Shown one piece after another: positions 14,926-23,672 of a DNA stretch of 34,019 bases. Location of the stretch: assembly GCA_024402095.1 (NCBI GenBank), contig JAKSJU010000013.1, positions 1 to 34,019 on the forward strand. Direction: 5' to 3'. Position 1 is the stretch's first letter, and each line of letters opens with the position of its first letter. This DNA is from Bacteroidales bacterium (GTDB lineage Bacteria; Bacteroidota; Bacteroidia; Bacteroidales; UBA932). Below the pieces are notes generated by a model, which was not told the origin of the DNA, ran no database searches, and worked only from the letters and a program-made list of their open reading frames with translations. The position numbers were made by a program, and so were the translations under genes.

Positions 14926-15840
14926 ATGAATCCGGACTGTCATACTATTCCCAGAGAAAAGTCAATCTACCGGGTGACTGTAACGGGCGGCATTGCCAAT
15001 GCCGCTCTGTTGCTTTTTAAGTTTTTGGCCGGAATTCTCGCCCACAGCTCGGCCATGGTGGCTGACGCTATACATTCCCTTTCGGATTTCCTCACTGACA
15101 TAATAGTGTTGGTTTTTGTGAAGGCCAGTTCCAAGCCGGCCGACAAGGGGCACGACTTCGGACACGGCAAATACGAGACCCTGGCCACGACTATCATCGG
15201 CATAATCCTGCTTGCAGTAGCTATTGGCATCATCGTGGACGGTGCGGGCAAAGGCATAGCCTGGCTGCATGGTGAAGACCTCAACTCCCCGGGTATGCTT
15301 GCATTCTGGGCGGCAATCCTGTCGATTGTCGTGAAGGAAGCGCTGTTCCGCTACACAATTGCACGAGGCAGGAAACTCAATTCCCAGGTGGTCATCGCCA
15401 ACGCATGGCACCACCGCAGCGATGCCCTGTCATCCATAGGTACAGCAGTCGGAATCAGCGGCGCCGTGCTGCTCGGCGGCAGATGGACCATTCTGGACCC
15501 GCTCGCATCAATAGTTGTGGCCGCATTCATCATCAAAGTCGGCCTTGACCTGCTAAAGGGAGGCATCAGCGAACTGATGGAAGCCTCGCTGCCGGAAGAA
15601 ACCGAGCAGGAGATACTGAGCATCGTTTCCTCTTTCAAGGACATAAGTGACCCGCACAATCTCAAGACACGCCGCATAGGAAACAATTATGCGATTGAGA
15701 TACACGTGAGGATGGACGGTGCAGTGTCCCTCAACACGGCACACGAGAGGGCCACAGACATAGAGGACGCAATCAAGAAACGCTTCGGAGCATCCACTCA
15801 CGTTGCAGTGCATATGGAACCCGTTAAATCAGAACAATAA
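14926..15840 (+). CDS. Cation diffusion facilitator metal exporter
   Basis: A 304-residue CDF protein that exports divalent cations such as zinc, iron or manganese across the inner membrane in exchange for protons. There are about six membrane segments. The transport-site acidic and histidine residues are visible in MVADAIHSLSDFLTD (helix II) and WHHRSDALSS (helix V), and DFGHGKYE is the conserved loop after helix II. The C-terminal ~85 residues form the cytoplasmic metallochaperone-like domain with IEIHVRMDG. Length and order are standard. It is one base from aspC. The metal is not predictable from these motifs with certainty. Confidence 0.94.
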   Translation: MNPDCHTIPREKSIYRVTVTGGIANAALLLFKFLAGILAHSSAMVADAIHSLSDFLTDIIVLVFVKASSKPADKGHDFGHGKYETLATTIIGIILLAVAIGIIVDGAGKGIAWLHGEDLNSPGMLAFWAAILSIVVKEALFRYTIARGRKLNSQVVIANAWHHRSDALSSIGTAVGISGAVLLGGRWTILDPLASIVVAAFIIKVGLDLLKGGISELMEASLPEETEQEILSIVSSFKDISDPHNLKTRRIGNNYAIEIHVRMDGAVSLNTAHERATDIEDAIKKRFGASTHVAVHMEPVKSEQ

Positions 15841-15841
15841 T

Positions 15842-17035
15842 ATGGCATCATTATCAGACCGTCTTCTCGGTTTGGCTCCTTCCGCCACTTTGGCCATGTC
15901 AGCCAAAAGTTCTGAGCTCAAGGCTCAGGGAATAGATATCATCAACATGTCAGTCGGTGAGCCCGACTTCCATACTCCGGACCACATCAAGGATGCTGCG
16001 AAGGCTGCTATCGACAGGGATTTCACTACCTACTCCCCTGTCCCGGGATATGCTGACCTGAAGGAAGCGATCTGCGCCAAATTGAAGAAAGAAAACGGCT
16101 TGGAATACACCCCGGCCCAGATTGTGGTTTCAAACGGAGCCAAGCAGAGCATAGCCAATGTCATACTGTCCCTTGTCAATCCGGGGGACGAGGTGATAAT
16201 ACCGGCACCTTACTGGGTAAGCTACCCTCAGATGGTGAAACTCGCCCAGGGCACGCCTGTATTCATCGAGGCCGGCATCGAAAACGACTTCAAGATTACT
16301 GCAGAGCAGCTTGAAGCAGCAATTACCCCACGCACACGCCTGCTCATTCTCTGCTCGCCCTGCAACCCTACAGGAAGCATCTATGATGCCGGAGAGCTTG
16401 AGGGCATAGCTAGGGTTATCCTCGCACACCCGGACCTTTTCGTGATTTCCGATGAGATTTACGAGCATCTGAACTATAAGGGAGAGCATCATTCCATAGC
16501 CTCGTTTGCAGGCATGTCGGAAAGGACAATCCTGATCAACGGAGTGTCCAAGGCATATGCGATGACCGGATGGAGAATCGGATATATTGCTGCACCGCTC
16601 TGGATAGCGAAGGGCTGCAACACGCTTCAGGGACAGTACACCAGCGGGCCTTGCTCCATCAGCCAGAAGGCGGCTCTTGCAGCACTGGATTCTGACCAGC
16701 AGTGCGTCGAGACCATGAGGCAGGCATTCCAGCGCAGACGCGACCTCATCGTCCGCCTATGCCGCCGGATACCGGGTCTGGAAGTCAACGAGCCCCAGGG
16801 AGCTTTCTACCTGTTCCCGAAGTGCTCTTCCTATTTCGGGAAGAAATGCGGCAACCGCGTAATCGGCAATTCTACGGATTTTGCTATGTTTGTACTGGAG
16901 GTCGGACACGTGGCGACTGTGGGCGGTGACGCTTTCGGCTCGCCCGAATGTTTCAGGATGTCCTATGCCACCTCTGACGAAAACATCACCGAGGCTGTCG
17001 GACGCCTGTCCGAGTGCCTTTCTCTTTTGAAATAA
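15842..17035 (+). CDS. Aspartate aminotransferase, class I PLP enzyme
   Basis: A 397-residue fold-type I aminotransferase, cytoplasmic, interconverting aspartate and oxaloacetate with 2-oxoglutarate/glutamate. NGAKQSI begins the cofactor pocket, CNPTGS (184-189) binds substrate, SDEIYEHL supplies the Asp for the PLP ring nitrogen and the Schiff-base lysine is Lys237 in NGVSKAYAMTGWRIGY. Subgroup features match class I-gamma AspC. Start 15842 is chosen because the ATG at 15803 lies inside the CDF gene and adds no family sequence. Its TAA overlaps the ATG of the next gene (TAATG), implying coupled translation. Confidence 0.93.
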   Translation: MASLSDRLLGLAPSATLAMSAKSSELKAQGIDIINMSVGEPDFHTPDHIKDAAKAAIDRDFTTYSPVPGYADLKEAICAKLKKENGLEYTPAQIVVSNGAKQSIANVILSLVNPGDEVIIPAPYWVSYPQMVKLAQGTPVFIEAGIENDFKITAEQLEAAITPRTRLLILCSPCNPTGSIYDAGELEGIARVILAHPDLFVISDEIYEHLNYKGEHHSIASFAGMSERTILINGVSKAYAMTGWRIGYIAAPLWIAKGCNTLQGQYTSGPCSISQKAALAALDSDQQCVETMRQAFQRRRDLIVRLCRRIPGLEVNEPQGAFYLFPKCSSYFGKKCGNRVIGNSTDFAMFVLEVGHVATVGGDAFGSPECFRMSYATSDENITEAVGRLSECLSLLK

Positions 17036-19032
17036 TGTCTAAAGTTATGAATATCAAAATGGCAATTCTTACGGGGGCGACAGTTGTGGTCGGTGCCTGC
17101 GCTCCAAAGACTCAGGAATTCAAATACACGACCGACCAGTTCGCAGATATCAAGATTATCCGTTATCAGGTACCCGGATGGGACGGGCTGACACTTCAGC
17201 AGAAGGCATACGCCTATCATCTTTCTGAAGCCGCAAAATACGGACGCGATATTTTCTGGGACCAGAACTGCTGCCACAATCTGGAGCTCAGACACGCCAT
17301 CGAGGCCATTCTGAATGACTATTCCGGTGACAGGGACTGTGAGGATTTCCTTGCTTTCACCGAATATGCGAAGAGAGTGTTCTTCAGCAACGGCATCCAT
17401 CACCACTACGCCGAGGACAAGTTCTTCCCGACCTGTTCCGAGGAATACTTCAAAGGACTTCTGGAGGCAGTCGGCAAGGGAGAAGAGGCAGAGCTTCTGA
17501 TTCCTTATGTATATGACCCGCAGATATTCCCGCAGAGAAGGTCAACGGCTTCCGAGGGAGATATAGTTGCACTTTCGGGAGTAAGTTTCTATGACGGTGT
17601 CAGCAGGGATGAGGTGGAGAGCTATTATGCATCTGTCGCCGACCCTAAGGACCCGACTCCTGTCTCATACGGTCTGAACACCTCTGTGGTGAAAGAGGAC
17701 GGGAAGGTAGTCGAGAAGGCATGGAAGGTCGGAGGAATCTACAGCTCCGCTATCGAGAAGATCTGCGAAGAGCTTCAGAAGGCTTCCGAATATGCAGAAA
17801 CTGAAAGTCAGAAAAAGGCCCTGGGGCTGCTCATAGAGTATTACCATACAGGTGATCTGCGCACCTGGGACGAATACAATATCGAATGGGTAAAGGACAC
17901 TGACGGTATCGTTGACTATGTCAACGGCTTCATCGAGGACTATCACGATCCTCTCGGACGCAAGGGCGCATGGGAAGGAGTCGTAAACATCAAGGACGTC
18001 AAGGCTTCCGAACGCACGGAGATTCTGAGCGCCAACGCACAGTGGTTTGAGGACAACTCCCCTGTTGACGCGCGCTTCAAGAAAGAGACCGTAAAGGGCG
18101 TGACCGCAAAAGTCATCAACGCCGTATGCCTCTCCGGGGACTCTTATCCTTCAGCGCCTATCGGCATCAATCTTCCAAATGCCGACTGGATCCGCAAGGA
18201 GCACGGCTCGAAGTCAGTATCAATTGCAAACCTGACTCATTCATATACCTATTCCGCTCAGGAATCCCCGAAGAATGTCCTTGAGGAGTTCGCATATGAC
18301 GAGAAGGAAATCGAGTTGAGCAAGAAGTATAGTTCAGTGGCTGACGAGATTCACACTGACCTTCACGAGTGTCTCGGACATGGTTCAGGACAGCTTCTGC
18401 CGGGCGTTTCTTCCACTGCCATGGGAGAATTTTCTTCCACACTCGAGGAGGCACGCGCCGACCTTTTCGGCCTTTACTACTGCGCCGACCCTAAGCTCGT
18501 GGAGCTTGGGATAATGCCTGACGGAGAGGCTTACAAGGCCGAGTATTCTGGATATATCCGCAACGGAATGATGGTTCAGTTCAACAGGATCGAGTTCGGC
18601 CGTCAGAATACCGAGGCGCATATGCAGAACCGCAAGCTGATTGCCGAGTGGTGCTATGAGAAGGGTCTGGAGAACAATGTCATCGAGAAGAAAGTACGCG
18701 ACGGCAAGACATATTTCGTTGTCAATGACTATGAGGCCCTGCGCGGTCTGTTCGGCGACCTTCTCGCCGAAATCCAGAGAATCAAGTCAGAAGGCGACTA
18801 TGCCGCCGGAAAGGCCCTGGTCGAGACTTATGCCGTTAATATCGACCCTGCCATCCACAAGGAGGTTCTTGAAAGATATGCCGCACTGGAACTCAAGCCT
18901 TACGGCGGTTTCATCAATCCTGATATCGTTCCTGTGGAGAAGGACGGTGAGATTGTGGACTACGAACTTGTCTATCCGGACGATTATCTGGGACAGATGC
19001 TTGAGTACGGAAAGAAATACGGAGTACTTTAA
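17035..19032 (+). CDS. Dipeptidyl peptidase III (M49), lipoprotein
   Basis: A 665-residue zinc peptidase that removes dipeptides from the N-terminus of short peptides. The M49 motif HECLGH gives ligands His444 and His449 with catalytic Glu445, and EEARAD (471-476) supplies the third ligand, Glu472. The N-terminus is a lipoprotein signal: a hydrophobic stretch then VVVGAC with Cys22, so the mature enzyme should be lipid-anchored in the envelope rather than cytosolic as in eukaryotes. The start at 17035 overlaps the aspC stop as TAATG; ATG 17047 (MNIKMAIL) is an equally good start for the signal peptide. It could help use peptides as nutrients. Confidence 0.92.
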   Translation: MSKVMNIKMAILTGATVVVGACAPKTQEFKYTTDQFADIKIIRYQVPGWDGLTLQQKAYAYHLSEAAKYGRDIFWDQNCCHNLELRHAIEAILNDYSGDRDCEDFLAFTEYAKRVFFSNGIHHHYAEDKFFPTCSEEYFKGLLEAVGKGEEAELLIPYVYDPQIFPQRRSTASEGDIVALSGVSFYDGVSRDEVESYYASVADPKDPTPVSYGLNTSVVKEDGKVVEKAWKVGGIYSSAIEKICEELQKASEYAETESQKKALGLLIEYYHTGDLRTWDEYNIEWVKDTDGIVDYVNGFIEDYHDPLGRKGAWEGVVNIKDVKASERTEILSANAQWFEDNSPVDARFKKETVKGVTAKVINAVCLSGDSYPSAPIGINLPNADWIRKEHGSKSVSIANLTHSYTYSAQESPKNVLEEFAYDEKEIELSKKYSSVADEIHTDLHECLGHGSGQLLPGVSSTAMGEFSSTLEEARADLFGLYYCADPKLVELGIMPDGEAYKAEYSGYIRNGMMVQFNRIEFGRQNTEAHMQNRKLIAEWCYEKGLENNVIEKKVRDGKTYFVVNDYEALRGLFGDLLAEIQRIKSEGDYAAGKALVETYAVNIDPAIHKEVLERYAALELKPYGGFINPDIVPVEKDGEIVDYELVYPDDYLGQMLEYGKKYGVL

Positions 19033-19042
19033 AGATTTTTAG

Positions 19043-19050
19043 TATATTTG
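19043..19050 (+). promoter_or_regulatory. -7 box for the SRP RNA
   Basis: TATATTTG matches TAnnTTTG and ends four bases before the first base of the RNA as folded. No TTTG was found at the -33 position. Confidence 0.55.
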
Positions 19051-19054
19051 CAAA

Positions 19055-19151
19055 GGGAAAGTCGTACACGACCAGCTCCCTCCCAACTCCCCCAGGGCAG
19101 GAATGCAGCAAGGGTAAGAGGTTGTAGCGGTGCGATGTGCTAAGCTTTCCC
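19055..19151 (+). ncRNA. ffs: Small bacterial signal recognition particle RNA (4.5S)
   Basis: About 97 bases. The ends GGGAAAG (19055-19061) and CTTTCCC (19145-19151) pair, and the apex is a GGAA tetraloop closed by GCA/TGC (19097-19106) followed by the conserved asymmetric-loop side AGCAAGGG. These are the Ffh-binding features of SRP domain IV. There is no Alu domain, so this is the short form. It has its own -7 box and a T-run, and sits between the DPP III gene and the flavoprotein gene. Confidence 0.92.
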
Positions 19152-19158
19152 TTTTTTT
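19145..19158 (+). terminator. SRP RNA 3' end and T-run
   Basis: The closing strand of the SRP RNA terminal helix runs straight into seven T residues (19152-19158), so the RNA's own structure can act as the terminator. The next ATG is ten bases further on, so the downstream gene may depend on read-through. Confidence 0.6.
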
Positions 19159-19168
19159 GTGTCCGAAT

Positions 19169-20635
19169 ATGAAATCTGACATTGTCATTATCGGGGGCGG
19201 TGCTTCCGGACTCATGGCTGCATACAGTGCCGCGAAGTCGGCTTCTGATGCGGGCAAATGCATTACTGTGACTGTGCTTGAGAAGATGCCGAGGCCGGGG
19301 CGCAAGATTATGATTACCGGGAAGGGAAGGTGCAATTTCACCAATGTCAAGCAGTGGAATGATTTCAGCGGGCATATCCGCTCCAAGTCCAATTTCGTAA
19401 AGTCTGCGTTTTACGGTTTCAATCCGGAGAAGGTTCGGGAGTTTTTCGAGTCTTACGGGATGGAAACGGTTGTGGAACGCGGAGACAGGGCTTTCCCGGC
19501 GTCATATCGCTCTGGGGATGTCGTGGATACGCTGGTTTCGGCGTGCCATTCTGTCGGGGTGAAGATTGAAACCGAATTCGAAGTAGCATCTATAAATCGA
19601 CAGTGTATCCGGCAGAGGCTTTTAGGTAAAAGCCCCATCGGGCCCCAGCACTCCGCCGAAAAGTCAGAAAGCGCAACTATCGGATTCAGGGATGGAGGAG
19701 AAACGCAGGAATTTGTGGTGGAGGCGAAGGACGGAAGGAGATACGTCTGTGACAGGCTGATTGTTGCGACCGGAGGTTTGAGCTATCCGGCCACCGGCTC
19801 GACCGGTGACGGATACAGATGGGCATCGGAAACCGGCCATAAGATCGAACAGACTTTTCCGTCACTCACGGCTCTGGTGCCGCGCGGCTATAAGCTTACC
19901 GAAAGCAAGGATCTCCATATCGACAGGGAAACGGAACTGAGCGAGGCCGGACAGTCGCTTTGCGGAATTCAGCTTGAGAATGTTGGAGTGCAGCTTATGG
20001 TGGAGGGAAATGCCGCTCAGTCGGAGTTCGGAGACCTGTATTTTACAGACGGAGGCATTGAGGGCCCTATAGGCTTCCAGCTTAGCCGCAAGGCCGTCAA
20101 ATCTATGATAAACGGGTCCCGCGTGGCCCTGGTGCTTGACCTGAAGCCAGGAGTGGATCTTACGGAACTTACTGCGAGGGTCAAGGAGCTTTGGGCTGCC
20201 GTCGACAAGGATCCGCGCAGCAGGAATCTGAAGGAGAAGGAGAAATGCCGCATCCTGCTCGGAAAGCTTATGCCTTGGGACTTGATTCCGGGTTTCCGTG
20301 CAATGCATCCCGAGATTATGACTCTGGAGCACCGCGGACGTAATGATTCCAAGCTGTGGATTAACCTTCCAAGCATTGCCAAAGCACTGAAGGAATGGAA
20401 GTTCGATATCGCCGGATATGTTGGGTATGAGCGTGCCGTTGTGACTGCCGGGGGCATAAGCACGGACGACGTTGTGGGCAAGACCATGGAGTCGCGCCTT
20501 GTTCCCGGACTTTATTTCTGCGGTGAAGTGCTTGACATCGACAGCGATACCGGCGGATATAATCTCCAGACCGCTTTCAGCACCGGTTATCTTGCCGGAG
20601 CTTCCGCCGCCTCATCGGTCAATTCTCCCAAATAA
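19169..20635 (+). CDS. HI0933/BaiN-family NAD(P)/FAD flavoprotein
   Basis: A 488-residue flavoprotein of the HI0933 (YhiN/BaiN-like) family; the substrate is not known for most members. The FAD-binding GGGASGLMAAY starts near residue 9, the family signature GRKIMITGKGRCNFTN comes near 45-60, VATGGLSYPATGSTGDGY is mid-protein, and the end carries GEVLDIDSDTGGYNLQTAFSTGYLAG. It is longer than the usual ~400 residues. Part of the excess is a stretch near residues 145-185 whose DNA contains a perfect hairpin and which reads unlike the family. Start 19169 is the first ATG after the SRP RNA; the in-frame ATG at 19130 lies inside that RNA. Confidence 0.9.
   Translation: MKSDIVIIGGGASGLMAAYSAAKSASDAGKCITVTVLEKMPRPGRKIMITGKGRCNFTNVKQWNDFSGHIRSKSNFVKSAFYGFNPEKVREFFESYGMETVVERGDRAFPASYRSGDVVDTLVSACHSVGVKIETEFEVASINRQCIRQRLLGKSPIGPQHSAEKSESATIGFRDGGETQEFVVEAKDGRRYVCDRLIVATGGLSYPATGSTGDGYRWASETGHKIEQTFPSLTALVPRGYKLTESKDLHIDRETELSEAGQSLCGIQLENVGVQLMVEGNAAQSEFGDLYFTDGGIEGPIGFQLSRKAVKSMINGSRVALVLDLKPGVDLTELTARVKELWAAVDKDPRSRNLKEKEKCRILLGKLMPWDLIPGFRAMHPEIMTLEHRGRNDSKLWINLPSIAKALKEWKFDIAGYVGYERAVVTAGGISTDDVVGKTMESRLVPGLYFCGEVLDIDSDTGGYNLQTAFSTGYLAGASAASSVNSPK
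19617..19634. repeat. Hairpin within the HI0933-family gene
   Basis: GGCTTTT (19617-19623) and AAAAGCC (19628-19634) pair exactly around AGGT. It lies in the part of the reading frame that appears to be an in-frame insertion, and may mark a small palindromic element. Confidence 0.4.
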
Positions 20636-20650
20636 TCACCCGGGCCCTGA

Positions 20651-21463
20651 TTACAGCTCGATTACCATTCCGCAGTGGAATTGGTCAATGCCGTCTCCGA
20701 GGGAACACTTAAGTATTGAATAGGCCCGCTCCCCCGTGCAATGGCCGGTGATGACCCTTTTGATACCCGCATCCCGTATTTTCCCGGCTATGTCCCTGAC
20801 TTCTCCATCACTCAGGCGGAAAAGATGCAATCCTCCAAGATATGCCTCGACATTCTCACCCGGGAATGCCCTGCAGACTTCTTCCATTACGACATCAGCT
20901 CCGCTGTGCGAGCAGCTGTTGAAGACGACAAGGCCGCTACCGGTACGGAACACAAGGCTTTGCTCGTGAGCAAAGTCATCAGGGAGATATCTCAAACCAC
21001 GGCGGACATACAGATGGGATCTGCGTCCTATCTTTGAGAGTCCATCCGTGGAGTGCGGAACGACGAACACGTCCTTGTCTACTTCGGACGTTCCGGACGG
21101 TGTCTTTATTCTGTCTTTATAGGAAGACAAGACCCCTTTGGGAAGGCCGATATATCTGCTCAGGAAGCCCAGTCCTGCATAACAGTCCTCTCCAGCATTG
21201 GGGCTCACGAAGAAGTCAGCTTTTGAATTGGCCCGGAAGAAGGCTTCCATCCCGAGTGAATGATCATAATGGGCGTGAGACAGCACAGCACAGTCAACCT
21301 CGGCTATGTCAATCCCGAGCTGCTTTGCATTGGCAAGGAAAAGCTCCGAGCCGCCTGTGTCCAACAGATATTTCTTTCCATTGAATTCGATGTGGAACGA
21401 CAGGCCCCATTCGCCTTTCAGGGCTCCACAGCCGATATTGTCTGACAGGACAGTTATCTTCAT
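20651..21463 (-). CDS. Metallo-beta-lactamase-fold hydrolase, COG1237 type
   Basis: A 270-residue cytoplasmic MBL-fold protein. The metal motif is HAHYDH (His63, His65, Asp67, His68), with further ligands probably in SCSHSG and TGHCTG near the C-terminus. The layout, with NIGCGALKGEWGLSFHIEF at the start, places it in the group that includes the archaeal enzyme making the ribofuranosylaminobenzene phosphate precursor of methanopterin. In a bacterium without that pathway the substrate is unknown. It starts 17 bases after the stop of the upstream barrel gene and may be cotranscribed with it, and converges with the flavoprotein gene with a 15-base gap. Confidence 0.85.
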   Translation of the reverse strand: MKITVLSDNIGCGALKGEWGLSFHIEFNGKKYLLDTGGSELFLANAKQLGIDIAEVDCAVLSHAHYDHSLGMEAFFRANSKADFFVSPNAGEDCYAGLGFLSRYIGLPKGVLSSYKDRIKTPSGTSEVDKDVFVVPHSTDGLSKIGRRSHLYVRRGLRYLPDDFAHEQSLVFRTGSGLVVFNSCSHSGADVVMEEVCRAFPGENVEAYLGGLHLFRLSDGEVRDIAGKIRDAGIKRVITGHCTGERAYSILKCSLGDGIDQFHCGMVIEL

Positions 21464-21480
21464 TTTGAAATGCTCATAAA

Positions 21481-22152
21481 TTAGAATCTTCTGGTAAGGC
21501 CTATGCCGTAATCGGAGAATCCTCGGATCAGTCCGTCAAATCCGCCTTTCCTGATATCCCAGGAAGACTCAACTATATCATAGCCATCGTAGTGCTCGGT
21601 CACTCCTACCCAGCCCAGGGATATGAATCCAAGGTGAATATCCAGAGAATACCTGTCATTCAATTCCCAACTGAAAATCGGGAGAATCTCAAACCCGTAC
21701 TGTGCCTGTGTCTTCCACTGTTTGAAAAGGTTCGCTTCGGCGCCTTCATTGTAATATTTATCAAAAAAGAGATTCGCCTCAACCCAGATTGACACCTTGC
21801 TGTATGAATAGACTTTGAGGTTGTAGAAAGGGCTTATTCCCCATCCCATAAAATCGCTGACATCCTTGAATGCGTCGGAGTCGTACTCGGAATACTTCCA
21901 ATTATCGACCTCCTGACCGAAATAACAGCCGACTTTGAGTCCAACCTGCATATTGTCCTTAATGTTGTAGTAGAACTTAGGCCTGAGCATCACAGAAAAG
22001 TCGTTGCCTGAATAGTCCAATACATCCTGAACCACTTCGCTTTTGTTGGATTTGTCAATCTTCAAACTGAAATTTCCTCCAATGGCAAACTGAGCATCAG
22101 CAGCCACCTGGAAAGCAAAAATCAATGTCAAAAGTAGGATGAGCCTCTTCAT
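21481..22152 (-). CDS. Outer-membrane beta-barrel protein of unknown function
   Basis: A 223-residue exported protein. A signal peptide is clear (MKRLILLLTLIFAFQVAADA then Q). The mature part alternates polar and aromatic residues in strand-length runs with tight turns (QVGLKVGCYFGQ, FYNLKVYSYSKVSIWVEANLFFDKYY) and ends in a terminal phenylalanine (GLTRRF), the usual signal for outer-membrane insertion. Size suggests about eight strands, as in OmpX/OmpW-sized proteins. No ligand or function can be read. It has a good -7 box about 30 bases upstream. Confidence 0.75.
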   Translation of the reverse strand: MKRLILLLTLIFAFQVAADAQFAIGGNFSLKIDKSNKSEVVQDVLDYSGNDFSVMLRPKFYYNIKDNMQVGLKVGCYFGQEVDNWKYSEYDSDAFKDVSDFMGWGISPFYNLKVYSYSKVSIWVEANLFFDKYYNEGAEANLFKQWKTQAQYGFEILPIFSWELNDRYSLDIHLGFISLGWVGVTEHYDGYDIVESSWDIRKGGFDGLIRGFSDYGIGLTRRF

Positions 22153-22180
22153 ACCTGTCCATGAATAAATCGTACCGATG

Positions 22181-22188
22181 CAAAGTTA
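22181..22188 (-). promoter_or_regulatory. -7 box for the barrel protein gene
   Basis: On the minus strand TAACTTTG, a perfect TAnnTTTG, 28 bases before the ATG at 22152. The divergent gene at 22260 shows no clear -7 box in the same gap. Confidence 0.6.
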
Positions 22189-22259
22189 ATAAAAACGTTT
22201 ATTATATATAAGTCAGGCCATTTTCGTATATTAGCATTCATTATCAGATGACATTGAAT

Positions 22260-23108
22260 ATGAAAAGACATTGCATTATTATCTTCTGCGCGTTAATGGT
22301 CATGACCGCGTGCGGAGCACAGAAGAAATTGGCCTCTTCACCGGAAATGCTGCAGCAGGTGGACGAGTGGACTGTATCCGGAGTCGCATACGACAACGGT
22401 GATTTCTCCGGGCTGGCTTTTTCCGCTGACGGGAAACGGATGATTGCCGCATTCAACAGTGCAGCGCTCTATTGGCTCGATATGCCGGAAACGGGTAAAG
22501 AGTTGAATTTCACTCCTTTCGAAGTGCCGGGAGCAAAGTTCCGCGAAACAAAGCGCGACATCGAGGCTGTGACAGTGAACGGGAATACAGGTGATATTTT
22601 TTATGTGCAGGAGCGTGGCTCAAGAGAATTCGCCGGAGGCAGCCTCTACAGGCTGGCGGCACCTTCATATAACAAAGAGGAACTTGTCATCACATTTGAC
22701 AAGGAAACTATTCCTGACGGGAACAACGGAACAGAAGGTCTTACCTGGACAGACGGCGACAACCTCATTGTCGGCCGCGAGGGAGGCGGACACCGCCATA
22801 TCGCGCCACTGATGATTTTTTATTCCTGCAAGGACGGCATAACAAAGAAAATCAGTCCTGCGGAAGAAATCAAGCAGATAGCAGAAGTGGTTTATGACAA
22901 GGTACGTGACTGTCTGTGGATACTTGACGGGGATTATGACAGGATACTGTACCGCTGCGACATGGAAGGCAGGGTCATTGACCGCTTTCCTATCCCTGAT
23001 ATAAAGAACGCTGAAGCCCTGCTCCTTGACAGAGAGCACAGGTGCATCTGGATAGGCTCCGACGAAGTACCGTCAAAACTTTACAGAATCGGTTTCAACA
23101 ATCTTTAG
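22260..23108 (+). CDS. Lipoprotein resembling SdiA-regulated/YjiK beta-propeller proteins
   Basis: A 282-residue exported lipoprotein: MKRHCIIIFCALMVMTAC ends in a lipobox with Cys18. The body has repeated propeller-like strands such as DFSGLAFSADGKRMIAAF, RDIEAVTVNGNTGDIFYVQE, GTEGLTWTDGDNLIVGRE and VVYDKVRDCLWILDGD, the pattern of the SdiA-regulated/esterase-like phytase group, six-bladed propellers usually bound to metal. Assignment is from pattern only. The start at 22260 gives the cleaner signal peptide; ATG 22248 is in frame and possible. It converges with cytidine deaminase with a five-base gap. Confidence 0.7.
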   Translation: MKRHCIIIFCALMVMTACGAQKKLASSPEMLQQVDEWTVSGVAYDNGDFSGLAFSADGKRMIAAFNSAALYWLDMPETGKELNFTPFEVPGAKFRETKRDIEAVTVNGNTGDIFYVQERGSREFAGGSLYRLAAPSYNKEELVITFDKETIPDGNNGTEGLTWTDGDNLIVGREGGGHRHIAPLMIFYSCKDGITKKISPAEEIKQIAEVVYDKVRDCLWILDGDYDRILYRCDMEGRVIDRFPIPDIKNAEALLLDREHRCIWIGSDEVPSKLYRIGFNNL

Positions 23109-23113
23109 AGACT

Positions 23114-23587
23114 CTATATCGAATCGAAAATAAGCGGCAGGATGTCATCGACCCTGTCGAATTTCCATATCCGGGAGGCCCCGACCATTATGACGGACAT
23201 GGGCTTTCCGGATTTTGTCTGGTACTGGGCCATAACCTGACGGCAGGCTCCGCACGGAGTGGCAGGCTGCTCGGTGAGCCTTCCGTAAACACCTCCCGCT
23301 ATGGCAATGCCCAGCATATCCTTATCCGGGTATTTCGCCCCTGCTGCAAACATAGCCGTACGCTCGGCGCACAGGCCGGACGGGAAGGCTGCGTTTTCCT
23401 GATTGGCACCCCGGACAATCTGTCCGTTGGACATCCTGACGGCGGCGCCGACATTGAAATGGGAATATGGGGCATAAGAGCCTTTCATAGCTTCGATTGC
23501 GGCGCTGACCAGCTCCCGGTCCTCCGCATTGAGTTCATCGGCAGACGAGAACTCAGTATAAGAGATTCTGATATCCTTTTCAGTCAT
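23114..23587 (-). CDS. cdd: Cytidine deaminase
   Basis: A 157-residue homotetrameric-type cytidine deaminase that turns cytidine and deoxycytidine into uridine forms for pyrimidine salvage. The zinc site is three cysteines: Cys73 in CAERTAMF with catalytic Glu75, and Cys112/Cys115 in PCGACRQ. SYAPYSHFNVGAAV is the substrate-binding signature. About 20 extra residues precede the usual start. The start is MTEKDIRIS at 23587; the in-frame ATG at 23821 would run back through the divergent lemA promoter and coding region. Confidence 0.94.
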   Translation of the reverse strand: MTEKDIRISYTEFSSADELNAEDRELVSAAIEAMKGSYAPYSHFNVGAAVRMSNGQIVRGANQENAAFPSGLCAERTAMFAAGAKYPDKDMLGIAIAGGVYGRLTEQPATPCGACRQVMAQYQTKSGKPMSVIMVGASRIWKFDRVDDILPLIFDSI

Positions 23588-23605
23588 TATCAGCGTATTG
23601 TATCC

Positions 23606-23613
23606 CAAATATA
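23606..23613 (-). promoter_or_regulatory. -7 box for cytidine deaminase
   Basis: On the minus strand TATATTTG, a TAnnTTTG match, 18 bases upstream of the ATG at 23587. Confidence 0.45.
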
Positions 23614-23643
23614 TAAAATATCCGTCACAAACGCTATTTTTTA

Positions 23644-23651
23644 TATATTTG
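23644..23651 (+). promoter_or_regulatory. -7 box for lemA
   Basis: TATATTTG matches TAnnTTTG and lies 21 bases before the lemA ATG; it probably drives the lemA-DUF2207-mnmA-serpin run. The -33 position is not convincing. Confidence 0.5.
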
Positions 23652-23672
23652 TAGAAACAGAAACGTAAAATT

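Noticed and set aside
20636..20650. CCCGGGCCC run between the flavoprotein and MBL genes as a terminator
   Set aside because: The 15-base gap has a GC-rich run but no stem long enough and no T-tract.
23042..23668. Plus-strand 208-codon frame
   Set aside because: Opposite cytidine deaminase and crossing the divergent promoter; composition is that of an antisense shadow.
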